Shown: positions 24,917 through 34,559, counted from the first letter of the stretch. The stretch is DNA of 64,000 nt from an uncultured Sunxiuqinia sp. (GCF_963678245.1 NZ_OY782770.1:434001-498000); one strand, 5' to 3'. Notes: a model not told the origin generated them from the letters alone. Numbers and translations: made by a program.

Positions 24917-25678
24917 TTATTCAAATGCTCCCATGCCAAACAGAGCAAAGTCGTATTTTACAGGATCATCAGCATCCAATTGGAGTAATTTTTCAGTGAG
25001 TTCGATGACAGCTTTCCAATCATCCTGCTTTCGTTTAAGTAAGCCAAGCTGTCGCGCCTGTCGACCGGTATGAACATCAAGTGGCAAAAGCAGATCACTC
25101 ATAGGTATGTCGGTCCACAACCCAAAATCGACACCACGATCATCCTTTCTGACCATCCATCGCAAGTACATGTTTAGGCGTTTTGCTGAAGCTCCTTTGT
25201 CGATATTCGAAACATGCTTCTGCGAACGGCTTTCATGCTCCACTTCAAAAAATATTTGTCGAAAATACTGCAATGCTGAAGCAACAGAATGTTTAAGCTG
25301 ATAACCGTATGTAAAGACAGCCTCCAGCCCTCCGTGATGCTGATAGATATTTTTCAATGACCGAAGAAAAAACAGGCAATCGATACCTTTAAATGTACGA
25401 TGCTTAAAATCCAAGAAATGACCCCACTCCGCCTCATCTGTACTTAATAAAAATTCGAGCGGCTTGTCATCCATCATTTTCATCAGCCGAAAGGCATTTT
25501 TTATAATGGTTGGTCGCTGCCCCCAAGCAATAGTGGCTGCTAAAAAACCAGCTATCTCAATATTTTCTTTTTGTGCAAACTGCCGGGGAATTTGAATCGG
25601 GTCGCTTTCAATAAAAGCGGGGTGATTGTATTGAGCAGCTTTTTGGTCCAGTATTTCTTTTAGTTCCTGAAAATGCAT
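24917..25678 (-). CDS. TIGR02757/DUF2400 family protein
   Basis: The 253-residue protein has the conserved features of this uncharacterised family: IPRQFAQKENIEIAGFLAATIAWGQR near residue 30, FKHRTFKGIDCLFF near 90, NMYLRWMVRKD near 165 and LLPLDVHTGRQARQLGL near 190. The helical pattern resembles the HhH-GPD DNA-glycosylase fold, but no activity is established. ATG at 25678 is preferred to ATG at 25702, which would overlap lolD; with the later start the genes are separated by 4 bases. It is co-transcribed with lolD. Confidence 0.8.
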   Translation of the reverse strand: MHFQELKEILDQKAAQYNHPAFIESDPIQIPRQFAQKENIEIAGFLAATIAWGQRPTIIKNAFRLMKMMDDKPLEFLLSTDEAEWGHFLDFKHRTFKGIDCLFFLRSLKNIYQHHGGLEAVFTYGYQLKHSVASALQYFRQIFFEVEHESRSQKHVSNIDKGASAKRLNMYLRWMVRKDDRGVDFGLWTDIPMSDLLLPLDVHTGRQARQLGLLKRKQDDWKAVIELTEKLLQLDADDPVKYDFALFGMGAFE

Positions 25679-25682
25679 GTTT

Positions 25683-26336
25683 TTAACTTTCAATCCACCC
25701 ATCGCGCATTCTAACTATTTGATCAGACTGGCGAGCAAAATTTTCATCGTGCGTTACAATCACCAGGGTCTGATTAAATTCATCGCGCAATTTAAAAAAC
25801 AGGTCATGCAAGTCCTCTCGGTTTTTCGTGTCGAGATTGCCTGATGGTTCGTCGGCAAAAATAACCGCCGGATCATTAATTAATGCTCGTGCAACAGCAA
25901 CTCGCTGACGTTCACCACCCGATAATTCGGCTGGTTTATGGGTCATTCGTTCTTCCAGACCCAAAAATTGAAGTAAATCTGAGGCTTTCTTTTCAGCTTC
26001 CTTTTTCGATTTCTTGCCAATAAATGCCGGTATACAAACATTTTCCAGCGCAGTAAATTCGGGCAATAAATAATGAAACTGAAACACAAACCCAATCTCC
26101 TGATTTCGGAAAGCAGCTAATCGTCTTTCTCCGAGTTTAAAAACGGATTGACCGTGAATCTCCAAGTGCCCCGAATCAGGTTTACTTAGCGTTCCCATAA
26201 TCTGAAGCAAAGTGGTCTTTCCAGCACCGCTAGGGCCGACAATGCTATATAATTTTCCTTGAGGAATATGCAGTTCGATACCTTTCAGTACCTGAAGTTT
26301 TCCGAACGATTTTGTAATATTTTGAACTTTAATCAA
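25683..26336 (-). CDS. lolD: Lipoprotein-releasing ABC transporter ATP-binding protein LolD
   Basis: The 217-residue ATPase has Walker [10 protein letters not shown] near residue 35, Q-loop [18 protein letters not shown] near 85 (the LolD/MacB type), signature [15 protein letters not shown] near 138, Walker [13 protein letters not shown] and the H-loop His in VTHD. With LolC/E partners it would extract lipoproteins from the inner membrane; those permease genes are not next to it. The start is TTG at 26336, since no ATG lies near. It could alternatively power the ATPase-less exporter encoded at 33324-38853, but that is only a possibility. Confidence 0.88.
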   Translation of the reverse strand: MIKVQNITKSFGKLQVLKGIELHIPQGKLYSIVGPSGAGKTTLLQIMGTLSKPDSGHLEIHGQSVFKLGERRLAAFRNQEIGFVFQFHYLLPEFTALENVCIPAFIGKKSKKEAEKKASDLLQFLGLEERMTHKPAELSGGERQRVAVARALINDPAVIFADEPSGNLDTKNREDLHDLFFKLRDEFNQTLVIVTHDENFARQSDQIVRMRDGWIES

Positions 26337-26367
26337 GCTTCTTAATTTTTAATGAGCCTAAATATAA

Positions 26368-27405
26368 TTAAAGTAAGACGATTTCACGAGCTACATAAAA
26401 GATATATAACCCAAGTAGAATGGCACCGGTTACCCAATTAATTTTCCAACGATTGAAAATAAGCAACACCGCAAACGCCACGAGCGAAGCAAATAAAATG
26501 ACAGACGAAGCCAATAAGTTCTGGCCTTTGGCCTCAATCGTTCCTCCATAAATCAGCATTGCAATCATGAAGGGGAACCCAAGTCCAACCAGAATATCGA
26601 AGATATTGGAGCCGATAGCATTGCTAATAGCCATATCGCCACGCCCCTGTTTCGCCACAATCAAAGATGAAATCATATCGGGCACCGAAGTTCCAACAGC
26701 CAATACCGTCAATGCAATAATAGCTTCTGGTATATTTAAGATGACAGAGATTTGTATCGCAGTTTCAACCAGCACCCAGCTCAATCCTGCAATTAACAGA
26801 ATAGATACAAAAAAAATAAGGTAGTACCTTTCCGCTTTGGGGAAAAGCAGACATAACGTTTTGTCTACAAAGTTCGCTTTGCCATCTTCATTGCAATCGG
26901 CAGGTTCTTCTTCCGGTGTAAATTCCATATCTTCATAAGGGAATATTTTTCTCCATTTAATCACCGCCCACACATAAACAACATAAAGCCCCAGAAAAGC
27001 AACGGCATTCCACATACTAAAATCGCCATCAAAAACGCCCCAAAGCAATAAACCTACTGCGACAAAATAAAACAGGATATCGCGCAACACAGGCTGCCAC
27101 GTCAGTTTCGTTTTTTTCACCAAAGCAACCATTCCTCCAATGGCCAGCAAATTAAATAACGCACTTCCAACGATACTTCCGATTCCGATAGCTTCATGAT
27201 CGCCGGGCTTTAATACCGAGAACAAAGCCACAAAAAGCTCGGGGGCGCTTGACCCCACAGCCATTAATGTCGCACCAGCTGCGTCCGAAGATAATTTCAG
27301 ATCATTGGAAATACGGTCAAGTGAAGCAACAAAAAACTTGTCGACAATGCGTGCCAGTAAAATAAAACACAGCAACATTGCCAAACTGTACAATATAATT
27401 GGCAT
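26368..27405 (-). CDS. Calcium/sodium antiporter (CaCA family, YrbG-like)
   Basis: The 345-residue protein with about ten membrane segments contains the two inverted alpha repeats of the CaCA superfamily: ATLMAVGSSAPELFVALF near residue 46 and LTVLAVGTSVPDMISSLIVA near 232, with matching GSIVGSALFNL and SNAIGSNIFDI. It exchanges calcium for sodium or protons. The central cytoplasmic loop holds EDGKANFVDK, resembling a dockerin/EF-hand-like acidic loop, a possible cation sensor. It precedes lolD by 31 bases and follows tatA by 17, suggesting one unit. Confidence 0.92.
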   Translation of the reverse strand: MPIILYSLAMLLCFILLARIVDKFFVASLDRISNDLKLSSDAAGATLMAVGSSAPELFVALFSVLKPGDHEAIGIGSIVGSALFNLLAIGGMVALVKKTKLTWQPVLRDILFYFVAVGLLLWGVFDGDFSMWNAVAFLGLYVVYVWAVIKWRKIFPYEDMEFTPEEEPADCNEDGKANFVDKTLCLLFPKAERYYLIFFVSILLIAGLSWVLVETAIQISVILNIPEAIIALTVLAVGTSVPDMISSLIVAKQGRGDMAISNAIGSNIFDILVGLGFPFMIAMLIYGGTIEAKGQNLLASSVILFASLVAFAVLLIFNRWKINWVTGAILLGLYIFYVAREIVLL

Positions 27406-27422
27406 AGCCTTTATTTAAAGGG

Positions 27423-27854
27423 TTACTCCTTAAAATCGGTTAATCTATCCGCTGAAGGTTTATTGGTCTTCGATTCTGACTTCGGTGAAAGCTCGCTCAC
27501 TTCTTGTGAAATTTCGGATGTTTTTTCCTCAACCTCGTTTGAAACCTGTTCCACTTCCTTGGTTAGCTTATTGGTTTCTGATTTCACCTTTAACGAGACC
27601 TGATCGATATCTTGACTTATTTTTCGGGTTTCATTTCTTACAGTCGACTTTATTTCATTAATATCTCGCTTAAAATCGCCGGTATTATCTTCAAACTCGC
27701 GCTTTATTTCGTTGGTCGCCTTTTTAAATTCGCGCATCCCCTTCCCCATGGTTCTTGCAATATCAGGGATAGCCTTTGACCCGAAAAACAGCAATGCCAA
27801 AAGCATTACCAACACAATTTCGCCACCGCTTATGAATAGTATGTTCAGGTTCAT
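27423..27854 (-). CDS. tatA: Twin-arginine translocase subunit TatA/TatB family
   Basis: The 143-residue protein has one N-terminal membrane helix (residues 6-24, GGEIVLVMLLALLFFG), the FG hinge, and the amphipathic helix SKAIPDIARTMGKGMREFKKA typical of TatA. The long tail (about 50-143) is a highly charged, repetitive helix-prone region with recurring 11-residue-like units, longer than usual for TatA. It forms the Tat pore for folded proteins; tatC is not nearby. A TATATTTG box lies 17-24 bases upstream of the ATG. Confidence 0.88.
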   Translation of the reverse strand: MNLNILFISGGEIVLVMLLALLFFGSKAIPDIARTMGKGMREFKKATNEIKREFEDNTGDFKRDINEIKSTVRNETRKISQDIDQVSLKVKSETNKLTKEVEQVSNEVEEKTSEISQEVSELSPKSESKTNKPSADRLTDFKE

Positions 27855-27870
27855 TTTGAAAAATTTTCAA

Positions 27871-27878
27871 CAAATATA
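27871..27878 (-). promoter_or_regulatory. -7 promoter box of the tatA unit
   Basis: The minus strand reads TATATTTG (TAnnTTTG) just upstream of tatA, predicting a leader of about 12-14 bases. It sits downstream of the secDF terminator and so isolates the two units. Confidence 0.55.
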
Positions 27879-27928
27879 CAAACAACTTTAGTACATCTGT
27901 AATCAAATAATTGTTCAATATAAAAAAA

Positions 27929-27957
27929 GAAGCCCCGACCACTCAGGTCGGGGCTTC
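27929..27957 (-). terminator. Intrinsic terminator of secDF
   Basis: A 12-bp perfect stem GAAGCCCCGACC/GGTCGGGGCTTC with a 5-base loop, followed on the minus strand by seven T. It lies 22 bases past the secDF stop. Confidence 0.9.
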
Positions 27958-27978
27958 CAGTAAGTATTTTGTTTTACG

Positions 27979-30975
27979 CTATTTCTTTCTAGCAACTACT
28001 TTGGCTACTCTCTTTTGAGTATCGAAAGCAACGGGTGTCGCGATAAACAAGGAAGAATAAGTACCAACAACCACACCTACCAACAAGGCAAATGTAAATC
28101 CTTGAATTGAAGTTCCTCCAAACAAGAAGATAGCCAATAATACTACGAATGTACTCAAAGATGTACTGAATGTACGACGTAAGGTTGAGTTCAACGCGCT
28201 ATCCACATTTTCATCACGATCGCGTTTCGGATGTAAGCCCAGATACTCACGAATACGGTCGAATACAACCACGGTATCGTTAATTGAGTATCCTAACACG
28301 GTCAAAATCGCCGCAATAAATGCCTGATCAATTTCTAATGAAAATGGCAGGAATCCGTAAAATAGGGAGAAGATACCCAACACAATTATGGAATCATGCG
28401 CCAAGGCCGCTATCGCTCCCAATCCATACTGCCAGTTTCGGAAACGGATTAAAATATAAAGGAAAATGATGATAAGTGAAAACATGACCGCAATCAATGC
28501 ATCCTTTTTGATATCATCGGAGATGGTTGGCCCAACTTTTTGTGAACTCATCCGATGATCTTTAATGAAGGTATCCATATCTTCGCTTGCAATATAACCG
28601 GCATCAGCCAATCCTTTAACCATCAATTGTTCAACTTCATTGTCAACATCTTCAGTCAACTCATCAATTTTATACTCCGTAGTAATTTTCACCTGGTTGC
28701 TTCCTCCAAAAGTTTTTACTTCAGGAGCTTCGCCATAAACGGCAGCCAATGCTTCACCTACTTTTTCAACTTTCACATTCTCATCAAAACGCACCACATA
28801 AGTACGCCCTCCTTTAAAGTCGATTCCATAGTTAAAACCACGAACAGCGAAAGACAGAATTGAAAGAACAATTAAAGTTCCTGAAATCATATATGCAATT
28901 TTACGTTTCTCCAGGAATTTAATATGAGTGTTTCTCAACCAGTTGTCTGTCATTTTTGATGAAAATGTAATCTTCGCATCTTTACCCAATTGACGTTCGA
29001 AAATCAAACGAGTTAGGAAAATAGCTGAGAACAAGGAAGTAAAAATACCAATGATCAAAGTGGTTGCGAAACCCTTAATAGGACCAGAACCGAACATATA
29101 AAGAACGATACCAGTTAACAAGGTTGTCACCTGCCCATCGATAATTGCTGAATAAGCATTCCTGTAACCATCGGTGATAGCTAGTTTCAATCCTTTTCCG
29201 GCTTTACGTTCTTCCTGTATCCGCTCATATATCAGCACGTTCGCATCAACCGACATACCAATTGTCAGCACTATACCAGCGATACCCGGCAGTGTTAATA
29301 CTGCACCAATCGAAGCAAGCACTCCGATAACAAAGAACAAGTTGGCTAACAAAGCCATGTTGGCTGTTAAACCGGCATTCTTGCTATAAAAGAACAACAT
29401 ATAAGCCAACACCAAGATAAAAGCGATTACAAACGACCACATACCGCTGTTAATGGCTTCCTGACCTAACGAAGGCCCAACAATCTCTTCTTGCAGAATT
29501 CGAGCTGGAGCAGGCATTTTCCCGGACTTAAGGATATTTGCTAAATCCTTTGCTTCCTCAACAGTCTCCAATCCCGAAATACTAGAACGTCCTCCGGTAA
29601 TTTCACCATTTACAGTAGGAAATGAACGGACATATCCGTCGAGTACAATAGCGATTGATTTTCCAATATTTTCTTTTGTCAAACGAGCCCAAGCCTTAGC
29701 GCCTTCAGAGTTCATTGTCATAGAAACCTCCGGACGGCTACCAAACTGTTCGTAATCTTGACGAGCATCAACAATAACATCACCATCCAATGGAGCTTGT
29801 CCATCGCGGCTGGTTACTTTAATGGCGATTAACCGGAAATAGTTTCCACCTTCATCTATAGCTTTTGAAGTCCATTTAAATTGAACGCTGCGTGGAAGAA
29901 TTGATTTTACCTGAGGCATATTCAGGTATGTATTTACTTTAGAAGTATCCTTTGCATGAGCAGTACCAACAACTGGTCCGGGGAACAATTGCCCATCTGT
30001 AGATGTACTCGGGTTGAGAACAGCAAATAGAGGGTAATTTTTTCTAAATTCAGCCATATTATCCATAGCGGCCGTACTATCAGCGTCTTCAGTTTGAAGT
30101 TCGCCTAACAACGAGTCATCGTCTCCATCAGCCGTTGCTGTTGCAGAATCACCAGCTACTTCCACTGAATCTCCTTCAGCTTTTGAAGATTCCAGTTCCA
30201 ATACATCTTTCAGTTGTACATTCACTTGCTGTAGGTATGGAAAAACCTCGCTATTCTCCCAGGTCTCCCAAAACTCAAGCTTAGCAGTTCCTTGCAACAA
30301 CTTACGCACACGCTCCGGGTTATCAACTCCTGGAAGTTCGACCAAAATACGGCCTGCTGTTTGCAACATCTGTACATTAGGCTGTGCAACACCAAAGCGG
30401 TCAATACGCGTACGAATAATATTGAATGAATTTTCAATTGCTGCATTCGTTTCCTGACGAATTACATCCAATACTTCGGCATTGGTTGAATTGTATTTCA
30501 CTTTATCTTTCAACTCAAGCGTGTTGAAAATCGCTGCTAAACGAGCATTTGGATCCGTTTCGTCGAACGCGCGACCAAATAATGTCACGAAATCTTCCTG
30601 ACTATCGCGTTGCAATTCCTGTGCGCGTTTAATTGCTGCATTAAATGTGGTATCGGTACTGTAGTTCGAGAGAGACTTGATTAAGTCAACAACAGAAACT
30701 TCAAGCGTTACGTTCATACCACCTTTAAGGTCAAGCCCCAGGTTCATCTCTAGCGCTTTTACATCCTTATAGGTATAGCTTTTTAACCCTAACAGGTTGT
30801 AAACCTCTTCACCTGAAATTGAATCCAGATAATTACGTTCTTTTACGGGGTCGCCCTGTGCGAACTCCTCAGCATTACGTTCTACCTGCCGAGCTTTATA
30901 AGTAAAAGTGAGCTGGTAAACACAAACCAAAGCCAATAAAATGGCAAAAGTTCTGATTAATCCTTTGTTTTGCAT
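27979..30975 (-). CDS. secDF: Fused protein translocase subunit SecDF
   Basis: The 998-residue protein joins SecD and SecF, as is usual in Bacteroidota. It has an N-terminal membrane helix (8-25), the SecD D1 region with LGLDLKGGMNVTLEV near residue 80, and a large periplasmic domain. This domain contains an acidic low-complexity insert (about 265-300) rich in Asp, Glu and Ser. SecD membrane segments follow with GMSVDANVLIYERI near 580. The SecF half carries GINFKGG-type GIDFKGGRTYVVRF near 725 and DTVVVFDRIRE near 910. It uses the proton gradient to drive late steps of Sec export. The single gene is ended by a strong terminator. Confidence 0.97.
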   Translation of the reverse strand: MQNKGLIRTFAILLALVCVYQLTFTYKARQVERNAEEFAQGDPVKERNYLDSISGEEVYNLLGLKSYTYKDVKALEMNLGLDLKGGMNVTLEVSVVDLIKSLSNYSTDTTFNAAIKRAQELQRDSQEDFVTLFGRAFDETDPNARLAAIFNTLELKDKVKYNSTNAEVLDVIRQETNAAIENSFNIIRTRIDRFGVAQPNVQMLQTAGRILVELPGVDNPERVRKLLQGTAKLEFWETWENSEVFPYLQQVNVQLKDVLELESSKAEGDSVEVAGDSATATADGDDDSLLGELQTEDADSTAAMDNMAEFRKNYPLFAVLNPSTSTDGQLFPGPVVGTAHAKDTSKVNTYLNMPQVKSILPRSVQFKWTSKAIDEGGNYFRLIAIKVTSRDGQAPLDGDVIVDARQDYEQFGSRPEVSMTMNSEGAKAWARLTKENIGKSIAIVLDGYVRSFPTVNGEITGGRSSISGLETVEEAKDLANILKSGKMPAPARILQEEIVGPSLGQEAINSGMWSFVIAFILVLAYMLFFYSKNAGLTANMALLANLFFVIGVLASIGAVLTLPGIAGIVLTIGMSVDANVLIYERIQEERKAGKGLKLAITDGYRNAYSAIIDGQVTTLLTGIVLYMFGSGPIKGFATTLIIGIFTSLFSAIFLTRLIFERQLGKDAKITFSSKMTDNWLRNTHIKFLEKRKIAYMISGTLIVLSILSFAVRGFNYGIDFKGGRTYVVRFDENVKVEKVGEALAAVYGEAPEVKTFGGSNQVKITTEYKIDELTEDVDNEVEQLMVKGLADAGYIASEDMDTFIKDHRMSSQKVGPTISDDIKKDALIAVMFSLIIIFLYILIRFRNWQYGLGAIAALAHDSIIVLGIFSLFYGFLPFSLEIDQAFIAAILTVLGYSINDTVVVFDRIREYLGLHPKRDRDENVDSALNSTLRRTFSTSLSTFVVLLAIFLFGGTSIQGFTFALLVGVVVGTYSSLFIATPVAFDTQKRVAKVVARKK

Positions 30976-31095
30976 TTGTCTAAAATTTAGATTTTATGTA
31001 TCTATTTAATCTTTAAAATGAATTCGAAAACGGAGCCGAAAAACGGCCAATTGAAAATAGAATGAGTTAATAGAAAGAGACTTGACTAACAGAAA

Positions 31096-31515
31096 TTAGG
31101 CAATATAAGGGGTATCGTCGGAACTGAAATGATGACAAATCATGAATTTCCGAAAGTGAACCATCAGGTTTTGCGGCGAACGTTCTTTTAACGATTCGGC
31201 CTTTAAAACATGAAAAGTTTTGCGATTGTGAAAAGCAGCCAAAAACTTATCGTTACCGATAGTGAATAATATTTTTGAAACTAAGCAGTTATTTCCTGAA
31301 CGAATTTTATAGCTACTCACCGAGTTGTAAACGAACATCTGAGACATGTTCACATGATGCTTAGATGCATCTTGCTGTTGATCGGCATGCTGTTCAGGGA
31401 GCTGATCATGACAACGATCAAAAATATACGCACCACCAATTACTAAAACAAAGAGCAATAGGCGAACAATAAATCTTCGTGATATGTCAAATTTAGCTTT
31501 CAAAATTTTCTTCAA
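31096..31515 (-). CDS. Hypothetical protein with one N-terminal membrane segment
   Basis: The 139-residue protein has a basic N-terminus, one membrane helix (about 17-33, FIVRLLLFVLVIGGAYIF), a His/Gln-rich stretch (HDQLPEQHADQQQDASKHH) and a C-terminal domain of about 80 residues. No family is recognised. The start is TTG at 31515, only 7 bases after a TATATTTG box, so its mRNA would be almost leaderless; no ATG is available in the first 50 codons. It lies between secDF and the aspartic protease gene on the same strand. Confidence 0.55.
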   Translation of the reverse strand: MKKILKAKFDISRRFIVRLLLFVLVIGGAYIFDRCHDQLPEQHADQQQDASKHHVNMSQMFVYNSVSSYKIRSGNNCLVSKILFTIGNDKFLAAFHNRKTFHVLKAESLKERSPQNLMVHFRKFMICHHFSSDDTPYIA

Positions 31516-31522
31516 CAGGTCG

Positions 31523-31530
31523 CAAATATA
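31523..31530 (-). promoter_or_regulatory. -7 promoter box of the hypothetical gene
   Basis: The minus strand reads TATATTTG (TAnnTTTG) with the start codon only 7 bases downstream, predicting a leader of a few bases at most. Confidence 0.45.
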
Positions 31531-31674
31531 TTCATTTTTATGAAACGATTGCGAATAATCCGGTGCAAATTTAAACTGAAATGCGACTAAGCTCCATCAT
31601 CATATCGTGCTCACGAACAGTACAATCCAAATCAGTCTACCGGTATTAGAGAAGGTGTTTTAAAACAATTACGG

Positions 31675-32109
31675 TTATTTTCGGGGTCTTGAAAATGAGA
31701 TTGTCTCATATTTATAGTCGATCACACACTGAAACTTTTTCAAAAGATCACTTCCCAGCAGTCCACAAATGCGAACATCGCGGTATTTTTGATAGATTTC
31801 ATTTACATGGTCTAAATCAATCAAAGCCACTTTCTGATCTTTTACTTTCAGTTTGCCAAAAGCCATGTAGCGTAATTCTCCTACTGATGTTTCAACCATG
31901 CCTTCGCTAATTCCAGCACTCTGGTATTCCTCATTATGGGCAGGTTCAACCTGAGTACAGTATTGCGATAGACTTTTATCAAACACTGTTTTCGAGGCTC
32001 CCGTATCTATGATCCAGTATGCCTCTTCTCCATCTTCAAATTTCCCTTGCACCAACAAGTGGTAATTATGATACTCTAACTCGACTAACTCAATGGATAT
32101 TTTTGCCAT
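31675..32109 (-). CDS. Retropepsin-like aspartic protease
   Basis: The 144-residue single-domain protein carries the clan AA active-site motif WIIDTGASKTVFD with catalytic Asp35 and the C-terminal CGLLGSDLLKKF typical of the family's flap-to-core region. It would act as a homodimer, each monomer giving one Asp. There is no signal peptide, so it is probably cytoplasmic. Its target is unknown. It follows the mdh terminator by 12 bases and must use its own promoter (a 7/8 box TATATTTA lies near 32150-32157) or read-through. Confidence 0.8.
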   Translation of the reverse strand: MAKISIELVELEYHNYHLLVQGKFEDGEEAYWIIDTGASKTVFDKSLSQYCTQVEPAHNEEYQSAGISEGMVETSVGELRYMAFGKLKVKDQKVALIDLDHVNEIYQKYRDVRICGLLGSDLLKKFQCVIDYKYETISFSRPRK

Positions 32110-32121
32110 AAATCTAAAAAA

Positions 32122-32148
32122 AATGCCTCTACAAAGTGCAGAGGCATT
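32122..32148 (-). terminator. Intrinsic terminator of mdh
   Basis: The minus strand reads AATGCCTCT, a 9-base loop and AGAGGCATT, then a run of T. It lies 27 bases after the mdh stop codon. Confidence 0.85.
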
Positions 32149-32175
32149 AAATATAGTGTAATTAAATTCGATTTT

Positions 32176-33102
32176 CTAAGCTTCGAGCAAAGCATTTACT
32201 TTGCGAACTCCTTCGGCACTGGAAGCCAGTTTTTCTTTTTCAGCGTCGGTAAGTGAAATCTCAACGATTTTTTCAATTCCGTTTTTACCTAAAATACAAG
32301 GAACTCCTAACGAAATGTCGTTTAATCCAAATTCACCTTCCAATAAAGCAGAACATGGGAATAATTTCTTCGAATCAAGAGCAATTGCTTTGACCAACTC
32401 TGAAACTGCAGCTCCCGGTGCATACCATGCACTCGTTCCTAATAATTTAGTCAATGTAGCACCACCAACTTTAGTCGCTTCAACAACTTCGCTCATTTGC
32501 TCTTCAGAAAGGAATTCAGAAACAGGAACACTGTTGCGTACCGCTTTATCGATTAATGGAACCATTCCGGTGTCAGAATGACCACCGATTACCATTCCTT
32601 CAACATCAGACTGAGGACAAGCCAAGGCTTCGGCCAACCGGTATTTGAAACGAGCGCTATCCAATGCTCCCCCCATTCCGATAATGCGGTTTTTAGGTAA
32701 TCCTGTTGCTTTGTGTGCCAGGTAAGCCATCGTATCCATTGGGTTACTAACAACAATTAAAATAACGTCCGGAGAATGTTTGATTAAATTCTCAGCAACT
32801 GTCTTAACAATTCCTGCATTAATGCCAATCAATTCTTCCCTTGTCATTCCTGGTTTACGAGGAATACCACTGGTAATAACAGCGACATCGCTACCTGCTG
32901 TTTTGGAATAATCGCCTGTTGTTCCTGTAATAGCAGAATCAAATCCATTTAATGACGCAGTTTGCATCAAATCCATTGCTTTACCTTCGGCAAAACCTTC
33001 TTTGATGTCAATCAAGACAATCTCATCAGCGAAATCTTTAATTGCGATATATTCAGCACAACTGGCACCTACTGCACCTGCACCTACAACTGTAACTTTC
33101 AT
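32176..33102 (-). CDS. mdh: Malate dehydrogenase
   Basis: The 308-residue NAD-dependent enzyme of the lactate/malate dehydrogenase family oxidises malate to oxaloacetate in the TCA cycle. It shows GAGAVGASCAEYI (Rossmann loop) near residue 7, the Arg-rich substrate loop GIPRKPGMTREEL near 80 (Arg in place of the lactate dehydrogenase Gln), VSNPMDTMAYLA near 118 and the catalytic pair Asp/His region MVIGGHSDTGMVPL near 171. A TATCTTTG box is about 43-50 bases upstream of the start, and a strong terminator follows. Confidence 0.95.
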   Translation of the reverse strand: MKVTVVGAGAVGASCAEYIAIKDFADEIVLIDIKEGFAEGKAMDLMQTASLNGFDSAITGTTGDYSKTAGSDVAVITSGIPRKPGMTREELIGINAGIVKTVAENLIKHSPDVILIVVSNPMDTMAYLAHKATGLPKNRIIGMGGALDSARFKYRLAEALACPQSDVEGMVIGGHSDTGMVPLIDKAVRNSVPVSEFLSEEQMSEVVEATKVGGATLTKLLGTSAWYAPGAAVSELVKAIALDSKKLFPCSALLEGEFGLNDISLGVPCILGKNGIEKIVEISLTDAEKEKLASSAEGVRKVNALLEA

Positions 33103-33144
33103 AATGGTAGTTTTTTAATTTTTGATAATATATTAAACGGCAGA

Positions 33145-33152
33145 CAAAGATA
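33145..33152 (-). promoter_or_regulatory. -7 promoter box of mdh
   Basis: The minus strand reads TATCTTTG (TAnnTTTG), giving a leader of about 40 bases before the mdh ATG at 33102. No clear -33 box. Confidence 0.5.
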
Positions 33153-33323
33153 AAAGGTATTTCTAAAATCCCTAGAAAAACGGCTGCGCATTAACAATTT
33201 AATAACCATTCAATGAAGCATTTCTGTGAATATAAGTTGGGACTGAGTAATGCTCAAACTGAAAGAGATAAAACATAAGAATACAACGATAAAAATCCCT
33301 TATCACATTGATTATTTCACTCT

Positions 33324-34559
33324 TTATCTTAGTTTTTTTTCCGGAGCAGATAGCAAAATTCGATCCCCTTCGTTCAAACCATTCAGGATAGCAACCATTC
33401 CATCATTTTCGGCTCCCACTTCCACGGGTTGTCGGATTACCGCACCTCCCTGCTTCAGGAAAACAGCCGACTGCACACTGTCTGAAAACACTGCCTGACT
33501 TGGAATTAGTATCTGATTTTCATAATGATCAAAAACAATATGATTCATACAGGTCATTCCAGGCTTTAAATCTTCATCGTTATTTTCAAACCGAACAATC
33601 ACTTTAAACACCTTCATATCAACCCCTTGATGATCCTCCCCAATTGAAGCGATATAGATGACTTCCCCGTAATATGATTTTTCAGAGAGCGCATCAATTG
33701 TTATTGAAACACTATCCCCTTTCTGAATCTTAGAAATATCAATCTCCTTTACATAGGTTTCTGAAATAACTGACGACATATCCGGCAACGTGGCAATCAG
33801 AGGGCGCCAAGTGCTAATTTCATCATCTTTTGAGTACTTGGATCCATCCCAATTGGTACCCAGCATCACAATTCCATCTTGTGGCGTTGTAATTCTGGTT
33901 GAACTCAATGCTTTTTGATAACGGGCAATAAAATCATCCAGTTCCTTTACTCTTCTTTCCAACCTAAAAACCCTCATTTTCAGTCGGTTTTGTTCCAAAA
34001 GGTAATCTCTCCTCTTTTTCTCTAAAGCAATTTCCGCTTTTTGGTAGGCCATCTGAGTTTTACGTTGATAGGCTCCTGACTCATATTTCGACTGCTCCAG
34101 ATCAATTTTATTATATTCAAGATCGAGCAAAGCATTTGTTATCTCCTGCCGCTTTTGCGTTAAGGTAACCGTGCTGTCAATTCGAACATTTTTAAGGTCA
34201 GCATCTGCTCTTTCTTTATCCTGCATCCGATCCCGCATCCGATTAGAGAGTTCAGTTTGATCGAGTTGTGCAATGTAATCACCTTTTTTAACAATCTTTC
34301 CTTCCTCAACCATATCCACAATCTTTATCTGCCAAATCCGAAGGTCACGATCTCGAATGACCAGTGGAATATTGATTTCAGTCGCTTTCTCTCCTTTCAC
34401 CTCCCCAACAGTTTCAACTACAGCGTCCAAGTTCCCTCGCTTAACGACAAATGTTTTCCCTTGCGCCCCCAGATCTCCATCAAACACCCAAAAGACGATG
34501 ATGGCGAGTAACAGGACAGCTGGAACTCCCCAAACTATTATCTTTTTATTCTTTTTCAT
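33324..34559 (-). CDS. Membrane-fusion (HlyD/MacA-type) protein, second copy of the efflux operon
   Basis: The 411-residue periplasmic adaptor has an N-terminal membrane anchor (residues 7-27), a lipoyl/barrel-sandwich domain, a long coiled-coil hairpin (about 105-215, rich in Lys, Arg and Glu), then beta-barrel and membrane-proximal domains (ITTPQDGIVMLG near 222, VKEIDISKIQKGD near 265). It would bridge the inner-membrane permease and TolC. It resembles the adaptor encoded at 37462 in length and layout, so the operon carries two adaptors. It begins 5 bases after the tolC-like gene. Confidence 0.88.
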   Translation of the reverse strand: MKKNKKIIVWGVPAVLLLAIIVFWVFDGDLGAQGKTFVVKRGNLDAVVETVGEVKGEKATEINIPLVIRDRDLRIWQIKIVDMVEEGKIVKKGDYIAQLDQTELSNRMRDRMQDKERADADLKNVRIDSTVTLTQKRQEITNALLDLEYNKIDLEQSKYESGAYQRKTQMAYQKAEIALEKKRRDYLLEQNRLKMRVFRLERRVKELDDFIARYQKALSSTRITTPQDGIVMLGTNWDGSKYSKDDEISTWRPLIATLPDMSSVISETYVKEIDISKIQKGDSVSITIDALSEKSYYGEVIYIASIGEDHQGVDMKVFKVIVRFENNDEDLKPGMTCMNHIVFDHYENQILIPSQAVFSDSVQSAVFLKQGGAVIRQPVEVGAENDGMVAILNGLNEGDRILLSAPEKKLR

